IMG/VR virus record: IMGVR_UViG_3300021371_000012
Location: 1 to 64,000 of that record
Strand: one strand, 5' to 3'
DNA from: a virus
DNA length: 64,000 nucleotides
Both the position numbers and the translations under genes were made by a program. Shown here piece by piece: positions 6,821 through 16,224 of the stretch. Positions within the stretch are counted from its first letter, which is position 1. Each line of letters begins with the position of its first letter. The notes under the pieces were generated by a model. It searched no databases, had not been told where the DNA came from, and saw only the letters and a list, made by a program, of their open reading frames with translations.

Positions 6821-9070
6821 ATGAGTAAAAGAATTGCATTTGTTTATCCGGCAAAGATAAACAATCCAGAAAAAACACTAGCTAAATTTATGGATAAACA
6901 TATCAGCGATGAAGTTGACTATGTATTTCTTTGTTCTCAAGAAAAAGAAAAAATCCTAAAAAAAGACATAGATTGTGATATTGAAAAATTAAAACAAGAC
7001 TATGAGATAGTAGTACCTATTGGCGCAGAAGCTCTAAAATATGTCTGTGGCCTTACAGGTATTACAAAATACAATGGGGTGTTTATTGAAAAAAAATTCT
7101 TACCACTGATTAACCCTTCTATGATTGTATTTAAGCCACAATATGAAGAAGACATTATTAAAGCTTTTAATATGCTAAATAAAATTTTACTTGGCGAAGT
7201 AGACAATACTTCTCATAAAAAAGACTATAGATTTATTGATACTCGTTCAGAATTTGAAGAATATCTTAAAGCATTACAACAAGCAGATCCTATCGTTGTA
7301 GATATTGAAACTTCTGGTCTCAATCCAAGAAGTTCTAATATTCTTGGTATTGCTCTAAGTACTAAACCACACGAAGGCATATACGCCTCTGCAGAAGTAT
7401 GTCATGCCTATAAAGAACAACTACATGATTTGTTTAAAACTAGAAGATGTATTTTTCATAATGGCAAGTTTGATATGGGATTTTTAATTTATGAATTTGG
7501 GTTTGAATTTCCTAAATTTGATGACACAATGCTCATGCACTATTGTCTAGAAGAAGCTGTAGGTACTCACGGCCTCAAACCTTTAGCATTAAGATTTACA
7601 GATCTTGGGGATTACGAAAAAGAATTAGACGACTATAAAAAAGTATTTTGTCGCAAAAATAAAATCAAATTAGATCAATTTAATTATGGTATGATTCCTA
7701 TTGATATTCTAGCCCCTTATGCGGAAAAAGATGCAGACGCTACTTTTCAGTTATATAACAAATTTTGGCCTTTAATCGACCGTAGTGAAGGTTTTTCAAG
7801 TTTATATAGAGATATTATGTTACCCGCGACATCTGCTCTTATGCGTCTTGAAAAAAACGGAGGTTATATTGACACTTCTATGTTAGAAAAAGTAAAAGAA
7901 GGATATGAAATTGATATTGAAGAGTGTATCGAAGAAATATCAATGCATGAAGCAGTACAAAGATATGAAAAATTAAATGAAAAGACTTTTAACCCAAATA
8001 GCACTATGCAGTTAAGAGAAGTATTTTTCAAAATACTTAGACTAAAATCTACTAAAAAGACATCGACAGGGGCAGAATCTACAGATAAAGAAGTACTACA
8101 AGAATTAAACCACCCACTAGCAGAAGCAATTCTTGACTTACGTGAAAAAACTAAATTGACAAATACTTATTTATCTAATATTCAAAACGGCACTGATCAA
8201 GATAGTCGTCTGCGTTCTGGGTTTAATATTCACGGAACTACATCTGGGCGCTTATCGTCAAGCGGCAATCTTAATTATCAAAATATTCCTCGTGATAATA
8301 AAGATATTAAAAAAATGTTTAAAGCTAGACCAGGTTTTAGAATAATGCAATGTGATTTACAAACAGCTGAAGTTTATTATGCAGCAGCATTGAGTGGTGA
8401 TAAGTTTTTACAAAAAGCTTTTATTGAAAAGTTAGATTTCCATTCTTATATCGCTAAACAAATATTTAATCTTCCTTGTGAAGTTGCGCAAGTAAAAAAC
8501 ACTTTTGCGGATAAACGTCAACACGCTAAAGCTATTACTTTTGGTATTATGTATCAAGCAGGCCCTGCTAAAGTTGCTGAAACAGCTGGGGTTGGGTTTC
8601 AAGAAGCAAAATCTTTCATTAACAAATATTTTAATGAAGCTTATAACCTTAAACGCTGGATTGATTCTGCAAACAGACAAATTGAGAATAATGCTTATAT
8701 CTATTCTTACTTTGGTCGTAAACGTAGATTACCCGAATCTCGTTCTCCAAACCAAGGTGTTGCTAAACATGCAGTACGTTCTGGGGTAAACTTTCTAGTT
8801 CAGTCTGTCGCATCAGATATTAATGTATTAGGATTAATTGATGCTATGAAATGGATTGATAACAATAACTATCAAGACGATATTCTTCCGTTTACAGTAG
8901 TTCACGATTCAATTGTTGCCGAGGTTAGAGAAGATCTTTGCCATGATTGGGCTGTAAATTGTGTTAAAGCTTTACAAACTCCTAGAGGAGTAGAAATTGA
9001 TGGGTGTCCTATTGGAGTAGATTTTGAAATCGGGGACAGTTGGGGAGAATTAGAAGGATTCACAGTATGA
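6821..9070 (+). CDS. polA: DNA polymerase, family A, with 3'-5' exonuclease
   Basis: The replicative polymerase, about 749 aa. Exonuclease motifs are VVDIETSGL (about residue 160), CIFHNGKFDMG (about 212) and YAEKDADAT (about 302). In the polymerase domain, motif A reads CDLQTAEVYY (about 510), keeping the metal Asp and the sugar-gate Glu. Motif B reads RQHAKAITFGIMYQ (about 566), with Arg, Lys and Phe conserved but Gln where YG is usual. Motif C reads VHDSIVAEV (about 695), with Ser where most bacterial Pol I have Glu. The 5'-3' exonuclease is absent from this protein but present as a separate gene at 23252. An ATG at 6815 is too close to GAGGA (6810-6814), so 6821 is preferred. Confidence 0.93.
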   Translation: MSKRIAFVYPAKINNPEKTLAKFMDKHISDEVDYVFLCSQEKEKILKKDIDCDIEKLKQDYEIVVPIGAEALKYVCGLTGITKYNGVFIEKKFLPLINPSMIVFKPQYEEDIIKAFNMLNKILLGEVDNTSHKKDYRFIDTRSEFEEYLKALQQADPIVVDIETSGLNPRSSNILGIALSTKPHEGIYASAEVCHAYKEQLHDLFKTRRCIFHNGKFDMGFLIYEFGFEFPKFDDTMLMHYCLEEAVGTHGLKPLALRFTDLGDYEKELDDYKKVFCRKNKIKLDQFNYGMIPIDILAPYAEKDADATFQLYNKFWPLIDRSEGFSSLYRDIMLPATSALMRLEKNGGYIDTSMLEKVKEGYEIDIEECIEEISMHEAVQRYEKLNEKTFNPNSTMQLREVFFKILRLKSTKKTSTGAESTDKEVLQELNHPLAEAILDLREKTKLTNTYLSNIQNGTDQDSRLRSGFNIHGTTSGRLSSSGNLNYQNIPRDNKDIKKMFKARPGFRIMQCDLQTAEVYYAAALSGDKFLQKAFIEKLDFHSYIAKQIFNLPCEVAQVKNTFADKRQHAKAITFGIMYQAGPAKVAETAGVGFQEAKSFINKYFNEAYNLKRWIDSANRQIENNAYIYSYFGRKRRLPESRSPNQGVAKHAVRSGVNFLVQSVASDINVLGLIDAMKWIDNNNYQDDILPFTVVHDSIVAEVREDLCHDWAVNCVKALQTPRGVEIDGCPIGVDFEIGDSWGELEGFTV

Positions 9071-9588
9071 TTAGTAAAATGATAGATACAATAAAATATC
9101 CAGCGTTTGCTTTAAAAGACGTACCTTATAAAGTATACTATAATGATACTAGTATAGTAATTACAAAACAACCCGGTGGTAAAGAGTATATGTTTGATAT
9201 TATGGTTGATAATGTAAATTCTTATGTCGAAAGACTATTTTATATGGAAGAAGAAGTTGAAAACAGAATACAATTTGACTATACTATTCTAAATAGGGAA
9301 CAATTAGTGTTTAGCTATGAAAATATAGAATGGTGTGTAGATTCAGATGGGAAAATTTTTAATCTTGGACACAAACAAAACCTACCAGTAGAGTGTAGAA
9401 AAGTTAAAACAGTAAAAGAAGATAAAATATGGTTAGAGAAAGTTCTACACTCATTTGAATTAAAAGTTCCTTTAGAAGAAAGTAATATTGATGAACTATG
9501 GGCTACTATAGTAATGATTAATAATGAATGGTTTATAAAAAACTTTTCATATGAATATAAAAAGTATAGTAATTATTTAATTATATGA
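9067..9588 (+). CDS. Hypothetical protein in replication operon
   Basis: A 173-aa acidic protein whose ATG overlaps the polymerase stop (ATGA) and whose own stop overlaps the next start in the same way. AAGGA lies upstream. It has no signal peptide, membrane helix or motif I recognise. The tight coupling on both sides suggests a role in replication or recombination. A longer reading from 9040 would run inside the polymerase gene and is less likely. Confidence 0.65.
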   Translation: MISKMIDTIKYPAFALKDVPYKVYYNDTSIVITKQPGGKEYMFDIMVDNVNSYVERLFYMEEEVENRIQFDYTILNREQLVFSYENIEWCVDSDGKIFNLGHKQNLPVECRKVKTVKEDKIWLEKVLHSFELKVPLEESNIDELWATIVMINNEWFIKNFSYEYKKYSNYLII

Positions 9589-10883
9589 TAGATAAAATAA
9601 AAATAAAATATGCGGAACTGTCAGATAAAATATATATTAACGGTACTCATATCAAAGACATAGAAAAGTTTGAAAGAGCATATAGTTACATACTAGATGA
9701 TGTAACTTTTTATACCTATGAATATGATGAAGAAGAGGATATATATTCTGTTCCCTCAAACTCTTATTATAAATTAGATATTGAAGATTATATTGATAAT
9801 AGAAACTTTTTTCTTAACGAGAAAGATAAGCATTTTACTTTTGCAGGAGATCTTCGTCAGGAGCAACAAGACGTAGTTGATTCATTCTTTAAAATAGGCA
9901 GAGTACGTAGTGGGCTATTTCAAGCACCTTGTGGGTGGGGAAAAACCTATGCTGCTTGTTCATTAATATCGCAAGCAGATATGCCTACATTAATTATTGT
10001 TCATACTAAGTTGCTTTTTAAACAATGGCAACAAGAGTTAGAAAAATTAATTCCAAATTCTGTTATAGGATCTATAGGAGATGGGGAATTTAAAGTAACT
10101 AATCTTACAGTCGGTATATATAAAAGTGTTCATAATAATATGGAACAAATTAAAAATAAGTTTAGTTTAATATTTGTAGACGAAGCGCACCTGTGTCCTG
10201 CTGATTTATTTTCTACTACAGTTAACAATATCAATTGTAAAATTAAGATAGCTGTTACTGCTACACCCCGTAGAAAAGATGGTAAGCATATAGTATTAAA
10301 TGATTTTTTTACTCCGTTTCGTGTTGTAGCTAGAGATGAAAAAGAACATGAAACACCTAGAATACAGGTTATCAGTACAGACGTTTCTTTTAATGTTATT
10401 GAACCTAAAAGAGACTGGTCTAGACAAATGAATAAAGTAACCCAGAGTAAAGTGCTTCTTTCTCTTATAGCTAAAGAAGCAACTCAAGACATAGCTAATG
10501 GTAGATGTTTATTAATCTTATCAGAACGAGTAGATATGCTAAAAACTCTTCAAAAAATGATAAATAAAAGTGTACTACTTATTGGAGAAACAGGAGAAGA
10601 AGATAGAAAAGATATATTAAAAACAGCAGGTTCTAAATATAAAGCTATTCTATCTACAAAAATATTCGATGAAGGCATCTCTTGTCATAGATTAGATACT
10701 TTGTACTTAACTTGCCCTAATAATAATCCAATAAAATTAGAACAAAGAATAGGTAGAATTATTAGAGAACATCCAGATAAAAAAGTTCCTCTAATAAAAG
10801 ATTTCTGGTTTAAAGGAGCCATTGTTAATAATCAACAAAGAAAGCGGCTAGCATGGTATCAAAGTAGGAACTATATATTATGA
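9585..10883 (+). CDS. SF2 DNA helicase, UvsW-like
   Basis: This 432-aa helicase has its Walker A motif APCGWGKTYA at about residues 113-122. DEAH in LIFVDEAHLCP is at about 197, and motif III is TATPRRKDG at about 226. The second RecA domain ends with IFDEGIS and the arginine-finger motif QRIGRIIRE at about 383-395. The N-terminal 90 residues are an accessory domain before the QxxV motif (RQEQQDVVDSF). T4 UvsW and related enzymes resolve R-loops and branched intermediates and help switch replication to recombination-driven starts. The gene is translationally coupled on both sides. Confidence 0.85.
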   Translation: MIDKIKIKYAELSDKIYINGTHIKDIEKFERAYSYILDDVTFYTYEYDEEEDIYSVPSNSYYKLDIEDYIDNRNFFLNEKDKHFTFAGDLRQEQQDVVDSFFKIGRVRSGLFQAPCGWGKTYAACSLISQADMPTLIIVHTKLLFKQWQQELEKLIPNSVIGSIGDGEFKVTNLTVGIYKSVHNNMEQIKNKFSLIFVDEAHLCPADLFSTTVNNINCKIKIAVTATPRRKDGKHIVLNDFFTPFRVVARDEKEHETPRIQVISTDVSFNVIEPKRDWSRQMNKVTQSKVLLSLIAKEATQDIANGRCLLILSERVDMLKTLQKMINKSVLLIGETGEEDRKDILKTAGSKYKAILSTKIFDEGISCHRLDTLYLTCPNNNPIKLEQRIGRIIREHPDKKVPLIKDFWFKGAIVNNQQRKRLAWYQSRNYIL

Positions 10884-11326
10884 AGTATAAGTATAGCTGG
10901 TTTGACTTGAGAGTTAAATCCAACTACGAACCAGAAGCTATATTAATCTTGACATATGCCCTAACAAAAAGCTATAATTCTATTATAGCCTGGAATTCAA
11001 AACACCTAATGAATTCTTTAAAAATTAATAGCATACCTAGTATACTATTTAAAAAAAATTTATTAATCAATTCTAAAAAAGGCATCATAGGAAATTATAC
11101 AATTAAATTTCCCGATGCTTACTTTAAGAATAAGAAATTTTTATTCTTAAATATTCCCTTAGAATATAAGATTAATTACATATATTTATTAGGCCATAGA
11201 AAAATGTCTAATAATAATGATTATCTAAATTTAAATACTTTTAGAAACGAAATTGTAGCAAATTTAGATAATCCACTGTTAAAACACGGAAAAAACAACC
11301 TAAAATTCATATACGAAGGAGAATGA
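10880..11326 (+). CDS. Hypothetical protein
   Basis: A 148-aa basic protein, very rich in Asn, Lys, Ile and Tyr, starting at an ATGA overlap with the helicase. No motif is recognised. The stop is 3 bp before the SSB start codon, so all these genes are probably on one transcript. Confidence 0.6.
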   Translation: MKYKYSWFDLRVKSNYEPEAILILTYALTKSYNSIIAWNSKHLMNSLKINSIPSILFKKNLLINSKKGIIGNYTIKFPDAYFKNKKFLFLNIPLEYKINYIYLLGHRKMSNNNDYLNLNTFRNEIVANLDNPLLKHGKNNLKFIYEGE

Positions 11327-11329
11327 TAA

Positions 11330-11983
11330 ATGGTATCATGGGACAAAACACAAGGAATCAAATCACAAGGCTCTGGGGAGAGAAAAGAAATTCAAAGAAT
11401 TACTCTTCAAAACGGAGATAATAAAATTAGACTAGTTGGTGAAGTAATGCCTCGCTATGTTTATTGGCTTACTACTAAAGACGGAAAACGTATGCCTGTT
11501 GAATGTTTAAAATTTGATAGAAACAACGAACAATTTTCAGGGACAGAAGATCCTTTTGACGAAATATCTCAAGATATTTATGCTGATAAACCGCAATTTG
11601 CTTATGTATGTAACGTAATTGATCGTAACGACAATCAAGTAAAACTTTTTGATTTAAAAGCAACTATTTATCGTCAGATTGTTGATTTTGCAAAAGATTC
11701 AGAATATGGAAACCCTGCTGACGACACTAGCGGTTACGACATCACTATTGTGAAGGAGAAAACCGGACCTCTTCCTCAAAACGTAAAATATACTGTTAGA
11801 CCAGCTCGCGCCTCTACAGCATTAACTGATTCTGAGAAAGAAGCAGAACTTTTTGAATTAGATAGAATTTATAAAAGACCAGACTATACAGAACAAAAAC
11901 GTTGGCTACTAGAAAATACTACTCTATTTGCGGGTGATGATGATAATTCTTTCTCACCAGAAAGCGTTGAGGATCTAGACTAA
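11330..11983 (+). CDS. Single-stranded DNA-binding protein, gp32-like
   Basis: A 217-aa protein with the marks of phage gp32-type SSBs. It has an OB-fold-like N-terminal part (NKIRLVGEVMPRYVYW, about residues 28-43) and a basic middle, with a GYDITIVKE strand near 140. The C-terminal tail of about 15 residues is very acidic (GDDDNSFSPESVEDLD) and usually recruits helicase, polymerase and recombination proteins. No gp32-type CCCH zinc site is seen. It is well placed, between the helicase and the recombination nuclease genes. AAGGAG precedes the ATG. Confidence 0.75.
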   Translation: MVSWDKTQGIKSQGSGERKEIQRITLQNGDNKIRLVGEVMPRYVYWLTTKDGKRMPVECLKFDRNNEQFSGTEDPFDEISQDIYADKPQFAYVCNVIDRNDNQVKLFDLKATIYRQIVDFAKDSEYGNPADDTSGYDITIVKEKTGPLPQNVKYTVRPARASTALTDSEKEAELFELDRIYKRPDYTEQKRWLLENTTLFAGDDDNSFSPESVEDLD

Positions 11984-12834
11984 TGGCAAAAAAATATAAG
12001 CTCTCTGATATTTTAGAAGAGAATACAAAATCAAATAGTAAACAAACTCCAAAGAAAAATGACGGAGATTCGATGTCTTTACCTGCCGCAATTAAACACG
12101 TAGAAGGGAATCAAGTAACTATAGATACATCTCTGCTTAGGCAGCATAATATATTTTTCGCTACTCCTTGTTACGGAGGGCTTATAACTGACCAATTTTT
12201 CTTAAGCATGTTTAAAACGACACAAACATTAATACAACACGGTATTAATTTTAGACTTACTACTTTAAGAAATGAGAGTTTAATTTCTAGAGCAAGAAAC
12301 ATTCTTACAGCTATGTTTTTAGAGAGTAATTGTACTCATTTAATGTTTATTGATGCTGATATTGAATGGGAACAAGATGCTATCATTAGAATGTTAGCGA
12401 TGGATAAAGATCTTATTGCAGGAGCATATCCTAAAAAAACTTTACCAATTGATTATGCTATTAATCTAAAATTTGTTGATGAAGCACGTAAACAAGTAAG
12501 AGTAGAAAACGGCGCAGTTGAAGTACTAGATGCATCAACAGGGTTTTTCTTGGTTAAAAGAACAGTTATTGAACAGATGATTGAATCTTACCCAGAATTA
12601 TTCTATGTAAATGATAGTTCAATTGATCCTAAATATAATAAATATTGTTACTCTTTCTTTGATACTATTCACGATCCTGATGATAATAGATATTTATCTG
12701 AAGACTACACTTTCTGTCGTCGTTGGCAAAAAATTGGAGGAGAAATCTGGTTAGACCCTAATACCAAACTTAATCATGTTGGTAGTTACACTTTTCAAGG
12801 TGATGTTAATAAGGTTTTTAATTGGGATAGATAA
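11983..12834 (+). CDS. GT-A type glycosyltransferase
   Basis: A 283-aa protein whose ATG overlaps the SSB stop (TAATG). The core starts near residue 50 with FFATPCYGG. LMFIDADIEW (about 120-129) holds the DxD metal and nucleotide-sugar site, and STGFFLVKR and EDYTFCRRW (about 233) follow as in inverting GT-A enzymes. The acceptor is unknown. Its place among replication genes makes a DNA base, or a host factor met early in infection, as plausible as a surface glycan. The N-terminal 45 residues are Lys-rich and poorly ordered. Confidence 0.7.
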   Translation: MAKKYKLSDILEENTKSNSKQTPKKNDGDSMSLPAAIKHVEGNQVTIDTSLLRQHNIFFATPCYGGLITDQFFLSMFKTTQTLIQHGINFRLTTLRNESLISRARNILTAMFLESNCTHLMFIDADIEWEQDAIIRMLAMDKDLIAGAYPKKTLPIDYAINLKFVDEARKQVRVENGAVEVLDASTGFFLVKRTVIEQMIESYPELFYVNDSSIDPKYNKYCYSFFDTIHDPDDNRYLSEDYTFCRRWQKIGGEIWLDPNTKLNHVGSYTFQGDVNKVFNWDR

Positions 12835-13799
12835 TGACAAAAATATTACACTCAGCTGATTGGCATATTAATCTTCATAAGAAAAAAGTACCTATTGAGT
12901 GGCAAGAAAAACGCTTCAGGCTCATGTTTGAGAAACTGCATGAGCTTGAAGATTCTTGTGATATTCATATAATAGCAGGAGATGTTTTTGATAGAAAACC
13001 TGAACCTGATGAAATATGTTTATTTCTTTCTTATATAAATTGTGTTTCTATACCTACTTATATAATTCCAGGTAATCATGAAGCAACTAAAAAAGGCGAA
13101 ACTTTTCTAGAACATTTTTTAGAAGACGCTGTTATAACCAATACTAATGTAAGATTGTTTACAAAAAATAAAAGAATCAAAGAACCTGCCCAACCAGGAA
13201 TTCAGTTTTGGCCATACGGAGAGTTACAACTTGATAACTTACCAGAATATGTAGAAGGTGATATATTAGTTGGTCATATTAGAGGAGAAGTTCCTCCTCA
13301 TATCACTGCTGAATATGATTTTGAAAAACTTAGAAAATGGGGATTAATACTTCTCGGAGACATCCATTTTCATCACAGATATCAAGATTATGGGGCTTGG
13401 TATAGTGGAAGTCCTATAAATACTCATTTTGATAGAGACGAGTCTAAAGAATACGGAGTCAATGTTATAGATTTTATTGATAGTGCTAATTATGCAGTAA
13501 AGTTTGTAGATTTAAATCTTCCAAAATTAATTAGAAAAACTATTAAAATAGAAGAAGAAATGATTCCTAATGATTTTCATCATGTTATTTATGAAGTTGT
13601 TGGCTCTATTGATGAATTGTCTAAGATTAAAAACTCTGAATTATTAGACAAGAAAGTTTCGTATGAACCCACAGAAGAATCTAAATTAGATTTGAAAAAC
13701 TTAAATACTTATGAAGAATTAAAACTTTATTTAAAGTATATGAAAGTTTCGGATATTGAAGGAACTTTAAAAGAATACATTGATTTGAAAGCACAATAA
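12834..13799 (+). CDS. Recombination nuclease, gp47/SbcD-like metallophosphoesterase
   Basis: A 321-aa calcineurin-like phosphoesterase. Metal-binding motifs are in order: ILHSADWHIN (residues 4-13), IIAGDVFDRK (about 45), IIPGNHEA (about 78), VGHIRGE (about 145) and LLGDIHFHH (about 175). It pairs with the SMC-like ATPase at 14384 to form the gp46/gp47 (SbcCD, Mre11-Rad50) complex that resects DNA ends for recombination-dependent replication. One oxygenase gene separates the two subunits. Confidence 0.88.
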   Translation: MTKILHSADWHINLHKKKVPIEWQEKRFRLMFEKLHELEDSCDIHIIAGDVFDRKPEPDEICLFLSYINCVSIPTYIIPGNHEATKKGETFLEHFLEDAVITNTNVRLFTKNKRIKEPAQPGIQFWPYGELQLDNLPEYVEGDILVGHIRGEVPPHITAEYDFEKLRKWGLILLGDIHFHHRYQDYGAWYSGSPINTHFDRDESKEYGVNVIDFIDSANYAVKFVDLNLPKLIRKTIKIEEEMIPNDFHHVIYEVVGSIDELSKIKNSELLDKKVSYEPTEESKLDLKNLNTYEELKLYLKYMKVSDIEGTLKEYIDLKAQ

Positions 13800-14378
13800 A
13801 TGATTAACTTACAACCTTTATTATCTAATAATACACATTCAGATCCGTATTCCTTCTTTTTAGGTGCAAAAATACCTAAATGGGATATCTATAAAAACGA
13901 TGTTGTCAATTTTTCTGTCAAAACTTTTAAAAAAGATTATAATCCTACAAAAGGTTATAATGTTTTATTAGATCCTAACGAGTTAAATATTATCAATACT
14001 ATATATGATGATTTTTTAAAAATATGTTTTCATAATTTTGATAATATAAATGTAGTACCCCATAACAGAAAAATTATGTGGGCATACGTACAAAATAAAG
14101 AAAGATATAATTCAGTTTGGCACAATCATAAAAATACTACGACTATTAATGCAGTATGGTATCCAAGTGTTCCAGACGAGTCTGGGACTCTCTCTATAAG
14201 AGACGGAGAAGGAATAGGTGATATCGCTGTTAAAGAAGGTTGGATATATTTTTGGCCTTATTGGATGGATCACAAACCAAATCCTCAAAAACACTCTATG
14301 GATTGGAGAGTCAGTATAAATATTGAATTATTATCTGATACTCGCCCATCTTTTAAACCCACTAACACGCTATGGTAA
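13800..14378 (+). CDS. Putative 2OG-Fe(II) oxygenase
   Basis: A 192-aa protein starting directly after the gp47 stop codon. VWHNHKNTT (about residues 108-116), a following strand with PDESGTLSIRD, and WIYFWPYWMDHKPNP then WRVSINIELL (about 145-178) match the pattern of the short phage 2OG-Fe(II) oxygenases. In these a His near WH, a distal His and an Arg bind iron and 2-oxoglutarate. The acidic iron ligand is not obvious: HNH stands where HxD is usual. Substrate unknown. It lies between the two halves of the gp46/47 complex and near a glycosyltransferase. Confidence 0.6.
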   Translation: MINLQPLLSNNTHSDPYSFFLGAKIPKWDIYKNDVVNFSVKTFKKDYNPTKGYNVLLDPNELNIINTIYDDFLKICFHNFDNINVVPHNRKIMWAYVQNKERYNSVWHNHKNTTTINAVWYPSVPDESGTLSIRDGEGIGDIAVKEGWIYFWPYWMDHKPNPQKHSMDWRVSINIELLSDTRPSFKPTNTLW

Positions 14379-14383
14379 TTTAA

Positions 14384-16213
14384 ATGTCTATTATTTTAAA
14401 AGAATTAAAGTTCTCTAATATGTTTAGTTATGGAGAGAATAATAAAATAAGTTTTAATAAGAACAGAATAACTCAATTAACCGCCCCTAACGGAAGTGGA
14501 AAATCAAGCATTGCTTTAATTTTACAAGAAGTATTATATAATAAAAATATTAAAGGCATCAAAAAAGGAGATATTTTAAATAGACACAGTACTTCAAAAA
14601 ATTGGGGCGCGTCCTTATCTTTCTCAAGCCTTAATAAAGAATATGTTGTGGAAATAAAAAGAACAGGTGCAACTACTAAAGTAAAATTTCTTGAGAACGA
14701 GACAGACTTAAGTGAACACAAAGTGTTAGATACTTATAAAAAAATTAATGAAATTATTGGGTTAGACTTTGAAGTATTTTCACAACTTACTTATCAATCT
14801 TCTACTGATTTGTTAGAGTTTCTTAAAGCAACAGACACAAATAGAAAAAAATTCTTAATAAACCTATTTAATCTAGAAAAATATATTACTATTGGAGAAG
14901 CTATAAAAGTAAAATTAAATAGTTCTGATAGAGAACAACTAAAACTCGAAGGCGAACTAAAAGGTGTTGTTAATTTTTTAGAGAGTACTACTATTGAAGA
15001 AGAAAAAGAAACAATTAAGGTTCCTAATATAGACGATACTTTAAGAAACTCGGTTGCCAGATTAGAAAATGAATTAGCAGATTATAATGATTTATGTAAA
15101 AAAATTGATAAAAATAATATGCTAATAGATGAAAGAAATTCTTTGTCTTTTGATGTCGCAATGACAGAGCCAGAATACAAAATATATGATAATTTACAAT
15201 CTGAAATTACAAAAATACAAACAGAAATACAATCTATAGATAAAGATATAGCTAAAGGAAATAAAAGTTTATCTGATTTAGATACAGCAGATACTTGTTA
15301 CGCCTGTGGTCAAGCGCTTGATAATACTCATGCTGTTCAAATGAAAGAAAAACTTTGGAATGATATAAATGATTTTACTCAACACAGGAATGTAGCCAGA
15401 GAAAAATTATTTGAATTAAAAATTCAAAAAAACGAGATTCAATCAGAAATTGATGTGTTTTTAATTAATCAAAAAGCAGCTGAGAGATTTGAAAATCTTT
15501 CTCAGTTAATCGATTTTTCTTTACAAACTGATTATCCAGATTATTCTGATATTCAAAACAGATTAACAATTACAAAAGAAGAATTAAATAAACAAGAAAA
15601 AATTTATAAAGAAGCAACTGAGCATAACGAACAAGTAAAAATACATAATACTAAGGTTGAAGCTCTAAAAGAGCAAAAAATACAATTTACAAATAGACAA
15701 AAGCTATTAGATAATGATATTATTATTTTACAAAATAAAAATAAACATTTAAATATTCTTAAAAAAGCTTTCAGCACTACAGGTATTGTTGCTTTTAAAT
15801 TAGAGAATTTAACAAAAGAACTTGAAGAACAAATAAACCAGTATTTATCAGAACTATCTGATGGACAGTTTCAAGTTATTTTTAGATTAGCAGGTGAAAA
15901 ATTAAATATTGTTGTAATAAACAATGGTATTGAAACACCAATAGAAACTGTTTCAGGAGGAGAGTTCAGTCGAATTCAAACTTCCATACTATTAGCAATT
16001 AGAAAGGTTATGTCCAAGATCGGGGGTAATCACGTAAATCTATTATTCTTGGACGAAATAACAGGAGTACTAGACGATGAAGGTAAAGAAAAGTTAATAG
16101 AAGTACTAAGAGAAGAAGATGGTTTAAATGTTTTCTTAATATCTCACGATTTCACACACCCTTTAATTGATAAAATTCAAATTAAAAAAGAAAATAATGT
16201 AAGTACTATATAG
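14384..16213 (+). CDS. Recombination nuclease ATPase subunit, gp46/SbcC-like
   Basis: A 609-aa SMC-type ATPase. Walker A APNGSGKSS is at about residues 34-42. Long coiled-coil arms follow (about 190-300 and 315-465), and the zinc hook CYACGQ is at about 305-310. The ABC signature VSGGEFSRIQ is near 524, Walker B LLFLDEITGVLD near 556, and the H-loop LISHDF near 585. With gp47 it processes DNA ends. Length and layout match phage gp46 rather than the longer bacterial SbcC. Confidence 0.9.
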   Translation: MSIILKELKFSNMFSYGENNKISFNKNRITQLTAPNGSGKSSIALILQEVLYNKNIKGIKKGDILNRHSTSKNWGASLSFSSLNKEYVVEIKRTGATTKVKFLENETDLSEHKVLDTYKKINEIIGLDFEVFSQLTYQSSTDLLEFLKATDTNRKKFLINLFNLEKYITIGEAIKVKLNSSDREQLKLEGELKGVVNFLESTTIEEEKETIKVPNIDDTLRNSVARLENELADYNDLCKKIDKNNMLIDERNSLSFDVAMTEPEYKIYDNLQSEITKIQTEIQSIDKDIAKGNKSLSDLDTADTCYACGQALDNTHAVQMKEKLWNDINDFTQHRNVAREKLFELKIQKNEIQSEIDVFLINQKAAERFENLSQLIDFSLQTDYPDYSDIQNRLTITKEELNKQEKIYKEATEHNEQVKIHNTKVEALKEQKIQFTNRQKLLDNDIIILQNKNKHLNILKKAFSTTGIVAFKLENLTKELEEQINQYLSELSDGQFQVIFRLAGEKLNIVVINNGIETPIETVSGGEFSRIQTSILLAIRKVMSKIGGNHVNLLFLDEITGVLDDEGKEKLIEVLREEDGLNVFLISHDFTHPLIDKIQIKKENNVSTI

Positions 16214-16224
16214 GATTATATAAA

